Of a DNA stretch of 64,000 nt, positions 1-9,670 are shown piece after piece. The position numbers and the translations under genes are program-made. Each line of letters begins with the position of its first letter. The stretch's first letter is position 1. Location: positions 5,125,546 to 5,189,545 of the forward strand of contig NZ_CP036269.1 in NCBI RefSeq assembly GCF_007744675.1, read 5' to 3'. The DNA comes from Gimesia alba. GTDB taxonomy: Bacteria > Planctomycetota > Planctomycetia > Planctomycetales > Planctomycetaceae. Under the pieces are notes generated by a model. That model was not told where the DNA came from and ran no database searches. It worked only from the letters and a program-made list of their open reading frames with translations.

Positions 1-262
1 TGGCCCGGGAAACCGTACATGTCGGCGAGGCGGTATAAAAATCGGTCAGTTTGACCCCCTGCTTTGCTAACTTGTCCAATTGCGGCGTCTTCATCACGGG
101 ATTGCCGTAGCATCCCAGGTCGCCGTAACCCAGATTGTCGGCTGTGATCAGCAAAATATTCGGGCGTTGTCGTGTCTGCTTTTCTTTTGCAGAAATCGGA
201 CTAAGAGAAAACAGAGCAAGCAAACAAACTACGACCAAGAAAGAAAACAGGCGGCGATACAT
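1..262 (-). CDS. Sulfatase, N-terminal part (cut by window edge)
   Basis: Only the first 87 codons lie in the window; the rest lies beyond base 1. A signal peptide (about residues 1-26, hydrophobic core then S-A-K) leads into the alkaline-phosphatase-like fold start, [15 protein letters not shown], where sulfatases bind the catalytic calcium. The segment at residues 82-86 reads C-T-V-S-R in the position of the formylglycine motif C-x-P/A-x-R, so the third position is Val instead of Pro or Ala. The first metal site reads Asp42-Asn43 rather than the commoner Asp-Asp. Family assignment is secure; substrate is unknown. The odd Cys motif raises the question whether the enzyme is matured to formylglycine. 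The start ATG (262-260) gives a normal exported N-terminus. Confidence 0.85.
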   Translation of the reverse strand, partial: MYRRLFSFLVVVCLLALFSLSPISAKEKQTRQRPNILLITADNLGYGDLGCYGNPVMKTPQLDKLAKQGVKLTDFYTASPTCTVSRA

Positions 263-414
263 TGAAGATCCTCTAATCAGTTGCAAGACAGGGCGTCATG
301 ATTTTTCAGGAACGAGCAGCGAGCAAGACGTCTTTTCGTTCCTCTTCATCTGAACAATTTCAACGGCCGCTGTCAATCAAAGGGCTCTGATCGCAATTGC
401 TTGAAACCACTTCG

Positions 415-2463
415 CTAAGCGAGCTGTTGCATTAAATACAGATACTCCAGCGAACTGAGCATCGCTTCCTGCTTCTGGTTTGCGGTTCCTTTGTGGCCCC
501 CTTCGATATTCTCATAATAATAAAAATCGTAGCCCATCTGTTCCATGCGGGCAGCCATTTTACGGGCATGCCCCGGATGCACGCGATCATCTTTGGTCGA
601 GGTAAAGAAATAGACCTTGGGATAAGCTTGCCCCTCTTTCAAATTCTGCAGAGGCGAGTACTTCTGCAGATAGGCCCACTGTTCGGGCAGATCGGGGTTT
701 CCGTATTCCGCCATCCAGCTGGCACCAGCCAGAAGCTTGTTAAAACGCTTCATGTCGAGCAAAGGCACGCCACAAACGATGGCGTTGAACAGTTCCGGGC
801 GTTGCGTAAATGCGACTCCCATCAACAGCCCACCATTACTGCGGCCCATGGCGCCATAATGCTTGGGGGCACTGAAGCCGCGACTCTGGACCGCTTCGGC
901 AACCGCGTAAAAATCATCAAACGCACGCTGACGATTTTCCAAGAGAGCAGAATCATGCCAGCGGGGACCATATTCACCGCCGCCTCGAATGTTGGCCAGC
1001 ACATACGCCCCCCCTTTTTCCAGCCAGAGTTTCCCTAACAGCGGGCTGTAATGGGGCAGAATCGAAATCTCAAAGCCGCCGTAGCCATACTGTAGTACCG
1101 GAGTCGAATGATCGAGCTTGATATCTTCCCGGTAGACAATGAAATACGGGACGTCGGTTCCGTCCTTGCTGATGGCAAAATTTTTCTCGACCTTCAAACC
1201 ACTGGTATCGAATCGTGCGGGAGTTGATTGAATTGGTTCCTCGACTTCTTTTGAAAAATCGACGTAATACAGCGTACTTGGTTGCAGAAAACCGTCGCGG
1301 GACATCAGCAGATGATTGCTGTTACTGTCAGAAGAGTGAATGGAGATGACATCGTTCTCTCCCCAGGGAATCAATCGTCCCTGCCATTTGTTTTCATTGA
1401 ATGTAAATTCCCGAATCTGGCTCGAAACATGTTCGATCCCGGTAATGTAGACTGCATCTTTGGAACACCGGACCTGTGAAACGGTGCCCACCTCGCCCGG
1501 ATCAAATAGAGGCAGGACCTGATTAATCTCGCCTGTCTGTTGAAAATCGGTTAACGAAAAACTGACCAGAGCGCCAGGCTGATAGCCGCGCCATTCTTCT
1601 TTCAATTCAATCAGCACCTGATCCTGAAACAGCCCCGATATGCTGGCCTTCTTGGGAAGTGGCAGTTGTTTCAATTCCCCTGTCTCTAAAACCAGGTAGA
1701 AACTGAAATGATAAAAATCGTGTCCGCGCAAGACGAAACAGACCTGCCGTTCGCCGTGGTGGAGATCGATGGGATAAATAAAGGTTTCCTCCATGCCTGT
1801 TTCCAGCAGTGTTTTGGCTGCTGAGAGAGGTGTCCCTCGCTTCCAACGTTTGAGGATGCGGGCATAGCCGGAGGTATTCATACTCCCTTCCCCCCAATCG
1901 GTGGCGATCAAGAGATGATCCCGGTTCTCCCAGCAAAGATTGGTTTTTGCAAGTGGTACTTCGAAACCCTCTTTGACAAATGACTGAGAAGGAACATCAA
2001 ACTCTCGATAGACGGCAGTATCGGTGCCCCCCGGGGCAAGCTCAATGATGCAGCGATCGTAGTCAGGGGCCAGGCAATCGACGCCTTTATAAATCCAGTT
2101 CTCGTTTTCGTCTTTTGCCAGTTGGTCAATATCCAGCAGAGTTTCCCAGTCTCGCTGTTTGCTTCTGAATTTTGCGAGACTCGTTCGCCGCCAGATGCCC
2201 CGTACGTGTTCCTTATCCCGCCAGAAGTTATAGACATACTCACCACGTAGTGTGCCATAAGTAATACGATCGGAGGCGGTCAGAATCTGCAAGGCTTCCT
2301 GCTCATACGCTTGATATCGGGGATCACTGGTCAGGGCTTTCAAGGTGGTGTCATTCTGCTGCCTGACCCAGTCTAGAGCCTGCTCGCCTTCAATCTCTTC
2401 CAGCCAGAGTAATGCCTCTTCCTGATTCGTGTTGTTCTCTGCAGGGCGGTCCAGTGAATCCAT
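415..2463 (-). CDS. Prolyl oligopeptidase family serine peptidase (S9A)
   Basis: A 682-residue protein of normal length for prolyl oligopeptidase, which cleaves after proline in short peptides. The N-terminal two thirds match the beta-propeller lid (start LLWLEEIEGEQALDWV is typical of the family). The C-terminal alpha/beta hydrolase domain has the nucleophile elbow GRSNGG (Ser about 542), the acid in TKDDRVHPGH (Asp about 625) and the catalytic His in EGGHKG (about 657), so the triad is complete. No signal peptide is evident, which fits a cytoplasmic enzyme. It stands alone, with an intergenic region of about 540 bp between its start and the divergent helicase gene. Confidence 0.93.
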   Translation of the reverse strand: MDSLDRPAENNTNQEEALLWLEEIEGEQALDWVRQQNDTTLKALTSDPRYQAYEQEALQILTASDRITYGTLRGEYVYNFWRDKEHVRGIWRRTSLAKFRSKQRDWETLLDIDQLAKDENENWIYKGVDCLAPDYDRCIIELAPGGTDTAVYREFDVPSQSFVKEGFEVPLAKTNLCWENRDHLLIATDWGEGSMNTSGYARILKRWKRGTPLSAAKTLLETGMEETFIYPIDLHHGERQVCFVLRGHDFYHFSFYLVLETGELKQLPLPKKASISGLFQDQVLIELKEEWRGYQPGALVSFSLTDFQQTGEINQVLPLFDPGEVGTVSQVRCSKDAVYITGIEHVSSQIREFTFNENKWQGRLIPWGENDVISIHSSDSNSNHLLMSRDGFLQPSTLYYVDFSKEVEEPIQSTPARFDTSGLKVEKNFAISKDGTDVPYFIVYREDIKLDHSTPVLQYGYGGFEISILPHYSPLLGKLWLEKGGAYVLANIRGGGEYGPRWHDSALLENRQRAFDDFYAVAEAVQSRGFSAPKHYGAMGRSNGGLLMGVAFTQRPELFNAIVCGVPLLDMKRFNKLLAGASWMAEYGNPDLPEQWAYLQKYSPLQNLKEGQAYPKVYFFTSTKDDRVHPGHARKMAARMEQMGYDFYYYENIEGGHKGTANQKQEAMLSSLEYLYLMQQLA

Positions 2464-3002
2464 GTTAAAACTCCGTTGGGGAAGGGCCTATGATCGAGTC
2501 TGCTGGTATTGTAGATGAAAACTTGAATCGGTCTTAAGAGATCGGAACGAATTTGTCATATTTTTCTGAAGAACCGCCTGTGAAATCAGATATTATTCGA
2601 AATACTGAAAAGGGGACGTGCAATGAAACCGGGTCATTGGTATAATTCCCGATGTTGAGTAGTCAAAAAATATCAGGTTCACAGGAAGAATCCCTGATTT
2701 AATTTTGACTGATCTCCAGAATCTCTTTTATAAAGAATACGCTGTTTGCGGTTCTTTTCGTGTTGTTTTGGCTACTTTTTGCCGAATTCCCTGATCGGGA
2801 TTCCGCGATTGAGGGTAGCAGTTGGGTGATACGAAGCAGAGCTTCGAGGAGAGCTCTTTTCAGGTCATAACCTGAAAATGAATCCCTGAGTCCGGAATGG
2901 CCGACTCTCACCTGTATCTTTTTTTCGCACGAGCAATTTCTATTTTTAACACGACGTATACGCCCAGCCTCCCGGCTGAAGGTTCGTCGAAAGGTTCAAC
3001 GT
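2464..3002. other. Intergenic region with helicase promoter and long leader
   Basis: This 539-bp stretch separates the divergent peptidase and helicase genes. It holds a good extended -10 promoter on the plus strand (2618-2646) and then about 350 nt that would be transcribed as leader. In the leader I see a small inverted repeat ATCAGG (2672-2677) with CCTGAT (2693-2698). I see no convincing coding frame. Confidence 0.6.
2618..2646 (+). promoter_or_regulatory. Sigma-70-type extended -10 promoter upstream of the DEAD-box helicase gene
   Basis: A perfect TATAAT at 2641-2646 is preceded by TGG, giving the extended -10 form TGnTATAAT. With a 17-bp spacer the -35 hexamer would be GTGCAA (2618-2623), which matches the consensus at only three positions, acceptable when the -10 is extended. 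Transcription would begin near 2653, leaving a leader of about 350 nt before the start codon at 3003. Confidence 0.6.
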
Positions 3003-4763
3003 ATGTCAACGGATGCCCCATCACAGGCAAAATTTACGGATTTAGCACTCTGTCAGCCCGTTCTGGACTCGCTGGAAGAGCTGGGATACCAGACCCCGAC
3101 TCCGATTCAGGCACAGACGATTCCCTACTTACTGGAAGGACGTGATCTCGTTGGTCAGGCCCAGACTGGTACAGGGAAAACCGCTGCTTTTGCACTCCCT
3201 TTACTCTCGAAAATCGATCTGGATGTCAAAGCACCACAGGTATTAGTGCTCGCCCCCACGCGGGAACTGGCAATTCAGGTCTCCGAATCATTTAAGCAAT
3301 ATGGCTCGAAACTGAAAGGCCTGCAGGTCCTTCCGATCTACGGCGGCGCTGACTTCAAAAGCCAGTTACAGCCTTTAAAACGAGGGGTCCACGTCGTAGT
3401 GGGAACCCCCGGCCGTGTAATGGACCATATGCGTCGCGGCACACTCAAAATGGACAACTTGCGTTGTCTCGTGCTGGATGAAGCCGACGAAATGCTACGA
3501 ATGGGCTTTATTGATGATGTGGAATGGATACTGGAACAGACACCGGATAATCATCAAACCACACTGTTTTCGGCGACCATGCCCGAAGCCATCCGGCGGA
3601 TTGCAGTGACCTATCTGCAATCGCCAGAAGAAATCACCGTCAAAGTCAAAACCAGAACCGCTGATACCATTAATCAACGGTACTGGCTGGCGAAAGGCCA
3701 TCATAAGCTGGATGCTTTGACCCGCATTCTGGAAGCGGAAGAAATTGACGGCGTACTCATCTTTGTACGAACCAAAACAATTACCACGGAATTGTCTGAA
3801 AAACTGGAGTCGCGCGGATTCCTCGCTGCTCCTTTAAATGGCGATATCCCCCAGAAACAACGAGAGCGAACTGTAGGTCGGCTCAAAGCCGGGCATGTGA
3901 ATATTGTCATCGCAACCGATGTTGCAGCCCGTGGGTTAGACGTGAATCGCATCAGCCACGTGATCAATTACGATTTACCAGGCGACTCAGAAGCTTATGT
4001 GCATCGTATCGGTCGTACGGGTCGTGCAGGTCGCACGGGTGAAGCAATCACCTTCGTTTCTCCTCGTGAAACACGATCACTGCAGAGCATCGAACGTGCC
4101 ATCAAGCATAAAATTGAACGCATGGATCTGCCAGCGATCAGCAAAATCAATGAACGCCGCCAAGAGCGTTTCAAAGAATCGATCACGAAAGCCATGAAAG
4201 GGCCCGATTTCGAACTGTTCCAAAAACTGCTGGCCGAACATCAGGCCGAATCAGGCAGCTCGGAACTTCAAATCGCAGCCGCGTTGGCTTGCATGTATCA
4301 GGGAAAACGTCCTCTGTTCTTAACCGAGGCTCCTCCTCGAAAACAACGGGAAACATCATCTGGGCCAGGAAGAGACCATTCTCGCTCCGAGCGTCCCGAA
4401 CGTCGTTTCCAGAAAGACAAAGAACGTCCCCGCAACCGAAAGCTCGAAGATGCCCCTGAAGAAGGCATGGAACGTTTTCGCATTCAGGTCGGTCACAGTC
4501 ATGGAGTCAAACCGGGCAATATTGTCGGTGCGATTGCCAATGAGGCTGAACTGGACAGCCAATATATCGGCCGGATCAATATCTTTGACGACTACAGTAC
4601 GGTTGATCTGCCGGAAGGCATGCCTCGGGATATCTTCCAATCTTTGAAAACCGTCTGGGTCTCTGGCCAGCAGTTACGAATTTCACGATTCGAACAGGCA
4701 GGCGCCTCAGCCAAACGAAAACGCTTTAAAGGCAAGCATAAGCACAAACAACAGAAGGTTTAA
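3003..4763 (+). CDS. deaD: DEAD-box ATP-dependent RNA helicase, DeaD/CsdA type
   Basis: This 586-residue protein unwinds RNA duplexes, in bacteria usually for ribosome assembly and mRNA turnover, often in the cold. Visible motifs are the Q motif (Phe11 with TPIQAQ), Walker A AQTGTGKT (53-60), PTRELA (85-90), DEAD (159-162), SAT (190-192) and HRIGRTGR (334-341). A basic linker (about 440-480) leads to a DbpA-type RNA-binding domain (about 490-562), which separates this protein from short RhlE-like helicases, and the C-terminus is Lys-rich. AAAGG lies just before the ATG. The gene ends in a strong bidirectional terminator. The long leader suggests post-transcriptional control, but that is inference. 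Confidence 0.95.
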   Translation: MSTDAPSQAKFTDLALCQPVLDSLEELGYQTPTPIQAQTIPYLLEGRDLVGQAQTGTGKTAAFALPLLSKIDLDVKAPQVLVLAPTRELAIQVSESFKQYGSKLKGLQVLPIYGGADFKSQLQPLKRGVHVVVGTPGRVMDHMRRGTLKMDNLRCLVLDEADEMLRMGFIDDVEWILEQTPDNHQTTLFSATMPEAIRRIAVTYLQSPEEITVKVKTRTADTINQRYWLAKGHHKLDALTRILEAEEIDGVLIFVRTKTITTELSEKLESRGFLAAPLNGDIPQKQRERTVGRLKAGHVNIVIATDVAARGLDVNRISHVINYDLPGDSEAYVHRIGRTGRAGRTGEAITFVSPRETRSLQSIERAIKHKIERMDLPAISKINERRQERFKESITKAMKGPDFELFQKLLAEHQAESGSSELQIAAALACMYQGKRPLFLTEAPPRKQRETSSGPGRDHSRSERPERRFQKDKERPRNRKLEDAPEEGMERFRIQVGHSHGVKPGNIVGAIANEAELDSQYIGRINIFDDYSTVDLPEGMPRDIFQSLKTVWVSGQQLRISRFEQAGASAKRKRFKGKHKHKQQKV

Positions 4764-4794
4764 CTTCTGCTGTTTGCTGTTTTGACCAGACCAT

Positions 4795-4832
4795 AAAAAA
4801 ACCGCGGTCGTGAATCACGACCGCGGTTTTTT
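4795..4832. terminator. Bidirectional intrinsic terminator between convergent genes
   Basis: An 11-bp GC-rich stem (CCGCGGTCGTG at 4802-4812 with its complement at 4816-4826, loop AAT) is flanked by seven A on the left and six T on the right. It can therefore stop transcription from the helicase gene and from the convergent minus-strand gene. Confidence 0.92.
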
Positions 4833-4849
4833 GTTTTTCGATTTCGTTA

Positions 4850-6346
4850 TTATTTGTTGTTTCCAAATGCCTTACTTGTCTGGCCTGAAGACGTCTGCTG
4901 TTTGAGACGCTTGCTACGAGTGAAGACCTGTGAAACAGCCCCTGAAGAGGAGGCATTCACACCCGTTTTCTTGGCACCTAACTTAATTTTGGAAGGCACA
5001 CCAGAACCGGGCACAAACAGACGACGCTGTGGCTTGTATCCGATATAGCTCAAAAAGTCGTTAATTCCAATCACGCGAACCGCCTTCAGACGGGCTTCTT
5101 CGCGAATTTCTTTCATCTTAGAGATCAGCTCCAGCATTTTGTCACGTTGTTCATCAGTCTTTGCGGAGTCTACATCAGGAGTCTCACCGATCACGAGGAA
5201 TTTGGTATGAACGGTCAAACCATTTCCGAGCCGTTCCCCGTTTTCTGTAACTTCGTTGTCGATCTTGGCGTTGGCATTTTCAATGATGCCACGCAGCAGA
5301 TCCATGTCCGATTTTCCGTCTCCATCCAAATCGATGATGCCTGAGATGGCAAAAGTTTCTGGTCGGCCGACTCCCCAAAGAGGCGTATAAATTGGGTCGC
5401 CGGGGCTGATGGGCTGGTAAATGTCATCGCCAACAATCCGAGCTTCAGAAAGATGGGGACCAAGAATTTTGGTCACTTCAATGGCACCGATGATATCCTC
5501 TTCACCACGACCAATTCCCTGATGCGCTTTGCGATAGACGCTGAAAGTCATCCGCTTGGGAAGACGATCGGCTTCTCCCAGGTTGATCCAGACGACGCCC
5601 GTGCTGTTATCAACCGTACGGACGACACCATCTGGCTTTTCGAAGCTGACTTTCTGCACCTGATCCAGGCGGCTGCGAAGTGTATCAACCAGACCGGCAT
5701 AGCGATTATTTTTGTTTTCGAGATCTTTAATCTTCTTCGCGTCTGTTTCACGCAATTGATCCAATTCGATCAGGATCTCTTCGTTTTCTTTCTGGAGAGC
5801 CGCAATTTGCTGATCCTTGGCAGAAACTTCTTCTTCTTTGATTTTCTGTGTATCCGCTAAATCTTTTTCAGAACTGTCGCGGGCCTTTTTGTGTTCATCG
5901 ACGACTTTGTCCAACTCTCCCTTTAAGGCCAGGAATCTTGCTTCCAGTTCATTTTTAGCGGTCTGTTCCTGAGCGAGTTGGCTTTTGGTCTGATTCAGCT
6001 GACCAGACAACTTGATCAGTGTGTTCTTAATGGTTGGTTCAGCCAGCACAGCAGCATGGGTCTTGATATCCAGCTCCGTTGCACCAATTACGGTATTCGG
6101 AGTTTTGTTATCCAATCCGATATCATCCTGCTCATTGCCGAGCAATTTTTTAAGGGCCTGTAGTTCTTCGTCCAGCTTGCGGACTGCGGCACCATCCCGC
6201 TGCGAGTCCTTCTGGGCCTGATCCAACTTTACATTCGCTTCTGCCAGATCTTTATAACCCAGATAAGCGGCAACGCCACCAATCAATGTGGTCATGACAA
6301 AGAAGATGAGAGAAAAGTGAACAGCAGTTGGTTTACTGGCAGCCAT
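4850..6346 (-). CDS. Membrane-anchored coiled-coil protein, unknown function
   Basis: The 498-residue protein begins with one hydrophobic segment (about residues 12-34), followed by a long charged Lys/Glu/Gln-rich coiled coil (about 35-235) with no helix breakers. The C-terminal part is globular: a beta-rich segment (about 240-330) ending in PISPGDPIYTPLW, an Asp/Gly-rich stretch GIIDLDGDGKSD, and a segment HTKFLVIGETPD that recalls BRCT-like folds only weakly. The last 60 residues are basic and Ser/Thr-rich. I do not recognise the family. The topology suggests a scaffold tethered to the membrane. AAGG lies about 10 nt before the ATG. It shares the terminator at 4795-4832 with the convergent helicase gene. 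Confidence 0.85.
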   Translation of the reverse strand: MAASKPTAVHFSLIFFVMTTLIGGVAAYLGYKDLAEANVKLDQAQKDSQRDGAAVRKLDEELQALKKLLGNEQDDIGLDNKTPNTVIGATELDIKTHAAVLAEPTIKNTLIKLSGQLNQTKSQLAQEQTAKNELEARFLALKGELDKVVDEHKKARDSSEKDLADTQKIKEEEVSAKDQQIAALQKENEEILIELDQLRETDAKKIKDLENKNNRYAGLVDTLRSRLDQVQKVSFEKPDGVVRTVDNSTGVVWINLGEADRLPKRMTFSVYRKAHQGIGRGEEDIIGAIEVTKILGPHLSEARIVGDDIYQPISPGDPIYTPLWGVGRPETFAISGIIDLDGDGKSDMDLLRGIIENANAKIDNEVTENGERLGNGLTVHTKFLVIGETPDVDSAKTDEQRDKMLELISKMKEIREEARLKAVRVIGINDFLSYIGYKPQRRLFVPGSGVPSKIKLGAKKTGVNASSSGAVSQVFTRSKRLKQQTSSGQTSKAFGNNK

Positions 6347-6832
6347 GTTTTTAAACCTTAAGGATTTTTAAGTGACAATCAGGTGCGGATTGCACCGTGA
6401 CGGTAATCGTCTGATGTGTAAAACCAGTTTAGGGTCGCTCTGGATCAGCCTTGATTCACTACAGGAAAGACAGATGAAATGAATCTGAAAATTCTGAAGA
6501 ACCAGCATCCTGCCTTGTAATCCATTTTAAATGCTGAAAAAGCAGTGTCAAGAAGCTTTCTCATTCTATATCGAGTGCTGTCAATTGGTTTTACAATCGC
6601 TGGCAGGGTTGACCTCTCCAGAAAAGTACACAAACTATCAGTCATACGACCAAAGCAGCCGTCACTGATAAAAGATTTCAACGAGTTTTGAGTTCGACTT
6701 GCCTGTCGATGGCGATCAAGGCCTGTCTCTTCAATAATGAGCCTGATCCTGCAGACAAACTGTGGTGTTAGCCTCCGCATGTTTTCAATTTCGGCTATCT
6801 CTTTTCAGAATTTCAGGTAAAGCTAAATCTTT
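6347..6832. other. Divergent intergenic region upstream of polA
   Basis: About 490 bp between the coiled-coil protein gene and polA. I see no promoter I would trust and no repeat. A minus-strand open frame (6445-6780) has no family features and an implausible composition, so I do not call it. Confidence 0.5.
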
Positions 6833-9541
6833 ATGAAAGAAACACTTTACATCATTGATACGTTTTCTCTGGTATTTCAGGTTTTTCATGCTGTACCGGC
6901 CAACATGGCCAGCCCTACTGGTCAGCCCACCAATGCGATATTTGGTATCACTCGCGATATCCTTAATATCATTAAAACCCATTCGCCCGATTATCTGATC
7001 TTCGCCATGGATTCGAGCGGGCCGGGAACGAGAAACGAGATCTATCCGGAATATAAGGCAAACCGCAGTGAAATGCCCGAAGATCTCAAGCCTCAGATTC
7101 CGCATATCATGGATGTGGTCAAGGGATTTCAGGTGCCTGTCATCGATTGTCCGGGCTGGGAAGCCGATGACGTCTTTGCCACCATCGCCCGCCAGGCGAA
7201 GGAAAAGGGGATTGAAACGGTCATTGTGACCAATGATAAAGATGCCCGCCAGCTGATCAACGAGGCTGTGAAGCTCTATAATATTCGTAAAGACAAGTTC
7301 ATGGACGCCAAAGCGGTCGAAGAGGATTGGGGCGTTCGCCCGGATCAGGTGATTGATTTTCAATCGTTGGTGGGAGACAGCGTCGATAATATCCCGGGCG
7401 TTCCTCTGGTCGGCCCGAAAAAAGCACAGACTTTGATTGAGCAGTTCGGCTCGCTGGAAGAAGTACTTGCCAACGCCGATCAGGCGAAAGGCCCCAAACT
7501 GCAGAAAAATCTGAAGGAATTCGCCGATCAGGCTCGCATGTCGCGCGAACTGGTCACTCTGAATACCGATCTGGATCTGGAAGTCGACTGGGAAGACTCG
7601 CGCTTAACACACCCCGATCGAGAGCGATTGCGCGAGCTGTTTCTCGAATTTGGATTCCGCCGCTTCGCCGATGAAATGAAGGAAGATTTCACACACAAGA
7701 GCGAACCGCAGGTTGCCGAAGAACGAGTTCAGGAAACGGTTGATACCAAACCGGCATTCGAAAAATTCCTGGCATTGCTGAAGCAGCAGGATGAATTTTG
7801 CGTCGACTTGGAAACGACCGGCTTAAAACCAGCCGAGGCCGAAATTGTGGGCTGGGCCATCAGTTGGCAGAAAAACCAGGGCTATTACATTCCCGTAGAA
7901 GGCCCCGCTGGTCAAAAAGCCCTTGATCCAGCATATGTTCTCGAACATCTGAAACCACTCCTGGAAGACCCGGAAATTCAGATTACGAACCAGAACATCA
8001 AATACGACATGGTCGTGCTGATGCGCGTGGGCGTATTTCTGCAGGGAGTCAGCATTGACCCGATGGTCGCCAGTTATCTGCTCAGTGCCGGGGAGCGCGG
8101 ACACAGCTTGGATAAACTCTCCGAACGCTATCTACAACATACGATGATCCCAATCTCGGATTTGATCGGTTCGGGAAAACAGCAGAAAAAAATGTTTGAA
8201 GTCGATGTCGAAAAAGTAGCCGAATATGCGGTGGAAGACGCCGATATCGCCTGGCAGCTTTCGCGCATACTAAAAGAAGAACTCAAGCATGAAGGTCTGT
8301 GGGATCTCTACTGGGACCTCGAACGCCCATTGATTCCAATTCTGGCAGAGATGGAATTCACAGGCATCAAAATAGATAAGGCCGAGTTAAAGCAGCAAAG
8401 CGAGCAGCTTCAGGAGCGTCTGACCGAACTGATTGGCGAGATCTATGAAATTGCCGGCCATGAATTCAACATCGCTTCGCCGCTGCAACTGCGCACGGTT
8501 TTGTTTGAAGAGCTGAATCTGCCTGTCTTCAAGAAAACGAAAACCGGCCCCAGCACTGACCAGAGTGTTCTCGAGAAGTTAGCGCCGTTGCATGAACTGC
8601 CGGCTAAGATTACTGAGCATCGACATCTATCGAAACTGAAAAGCACTTACCTGGATGCCCTGCCCGATCTCGTTAATCCGGAAACGGGGCGGATTCATGC
8701 CAGCTTCAATCAGGTAGTCGCTGCGACAGGCCGATTAAGTTCCAGTGATCCCAACCTGCAGAACATTCCGATTCGCACGGAAGAAGGTCGCCAGATCCGC
8801 AAAGCCTTTATTCCGGAAAACGAAGACTGGCGACTGCTGTGTGCTGATTATTCGCAAATCGAATTACGGGTTCTGGCGCATCTAAGTCAGGACGAAGCGC
8901 TCAGCCAGGCATTCCGTGAAGGTGCCGACATTCATACTGCGGTCGCGTCTGACATCTTTCGCGTCTCCCACGACGACGTCGACAGCGACATGCGCCGCAC
9001 CGCCAAAGCGGTCAACTTTGGTGTGATCTATGGACAAAGCCCGTTTGGATTATCAGAAGCAATCGGCATCCCGCAATCCGAAGCAGCTGGTTTTATCGAC
9101 GATTATTTTGATCGTTATAGCGGCGTTCGAGAATTCCTCGATCAGATTCTGGAAGACTGTGCGAAGAATCATTTTGTGCGGACGATCTGTGGCCGAAAAC
9201 GGGATATCCAGGGAGTGCGAACTGGTCTCCAGAAGCAACTGAACATGCCCGAACGAACCGCCATCAATACCGTGATTCAGGGATCGGCAGCTGACCTGAT
9301 TAAGCAGGCCATGATCAATTTGAGTGAACGATTGAAACAGGAGCAACATCCAGGCCGCCTGTTGATGCAGATTCATGACGAACTCGTGTTTGAAGTCCCG
9401 GTTGCCGAACTGGTCTCGCTGAGTCATCTGGTCCGCGAAGAGATGGAGTCGGCAATGGAACTGGATGTCCCGCTGATTGTCGATATCTCATCCGGTTCAA
9501 ACTGGCTCGAACAGACTCCGCTGGAGGTCTCCCAGGCCTGA
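6833..9541 (+). CDS. polA: DNA polymerase I
   Basis: A full-length 902-residue family A polymerase, used for Okazaki fragment processing and repair synthesis. The 5'-3' flap nuclease domain (about 1-290) contains the acidic motifs GWEADDVFA and TNDKDARQL and the helix-hairpin-helix GDSVDNIPGVPLVGPKKA. The 3'-5' proofreading domain keeps all its metal ligands: Asp325 and Glu327 (DLETTGL), Asp392 (NIKYD) and Tyr465/Asp469 (YAVED). The polymerase domain carries DYSQIELR (Asp672), the O helix RRTAKAVNFGVIYG and HDE (848-850). Proofreading should therefore be active, which is not true of every bacterial Pol I. coaE and rho follow on the same strand. Confidence 0.98.
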   Translation: MKETLYIIDTFSLVFQVFHAVPANMASPTGQPTNAIFGITRDILNIIKTHSPDYLIFAMDSSGPGTRNEIYPEYKANRSEMPEDLKPQIPHIMDVVKGFQVPVIDCPGWEADDVFATIARQAKEKGIETVIVTNDKDARQLINEAVKLYNIRKDKFMDAKAVEEDWGVRPDQVIDFQSLVGDSVDNIPGVPLVGPKKAQTLIEQFGSLEEVLANADQAKGPKLQKNLKEFADQARMSRELVTLNTDLDLEVDWEDSRLTHPDRERLRELFLEFGFRRFADEMKEDFTHKSEPQVAEERVQETVDTKPAFEKFLALLKQQDEFCVDLETTGLKPAEAEIVGWAISWQKNQGYYIPVEGPAGQKALDPAYVLEHLKPLLEDPEIQITNQNIKYDMVVLMRVGVFLQGVSIDPMVASYLLSAGERGHSLDKLSERYLQHTMIPISDLIGSGKQQKKMFEVDVEKVAEYAVEDADIAWQLSRILKEELKHEGLWDLYWDLERPLIPILAEMEFTGIKIDKAELKQQSEQLQERLTELIGEIYEIAGHEFNIASPLQLRTVLFEELNLPVFKKTKTGPSTDQSVLEKLAPLHELPAKITEHRHLSKLKSTYLDALPDLVNPETGRIHASFNQVVAATGRLSSSDPNLQNIPIRTEEGRQIRKAFIPENEDWRLLCADYSQIELRVLAHLSQDEALSQAFREGADIHTAVASDIFRVSHDDVDSDMRRTAKAVNFGVIYGQSPFGLSEAIGIPQSEAAGFIDDYFDRYSGVREFLDQILEDCAKNHFVRTICGRKRDIQGVRTGLQKQLNMPERTAINTVIQGSAADLIKQAMINLSERLKQEQHPGRLLMQIHDELVFEVPVAELVSLSHLVREEMESAMELDVPLIVDISSGSNWLEQTPLEVSQA

Positions 9542-9641
9542 ACCTGTGATGATTATAGCAGAAATTCGCCCCCTCTCTATGATAGATCAATCGCCCCTGA
9601 TATTTGAGTCAGAGTCGTCACATGGAAAAGTACAATTTTAA

Positions 9642-9670
9642 GGGGAAAATAGCGAAGTTTCCTTTTTTTT
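9642..9670 (+). terminator. Possible weak terminator after polA
   Basis: GGAAA (9644-9648) can pair with TTTCC (9658-9662) and is followed directly by eight T (9663-9670). The stem is short, extended only by G-U pairs, so this is tentative. Confidence 0.35.

Noticed and set aside
493-1038. A 181-codon plus-strand frame
   Set aside because: Antisense to the catalytic domain of the prolyl oligopeptidase gene, whose triad is intact.
6445-6780. A 111-codon minus-strand frame before polA
   Set aside because: No ribosome site, no family resemblance, composition unlike its neighbours.
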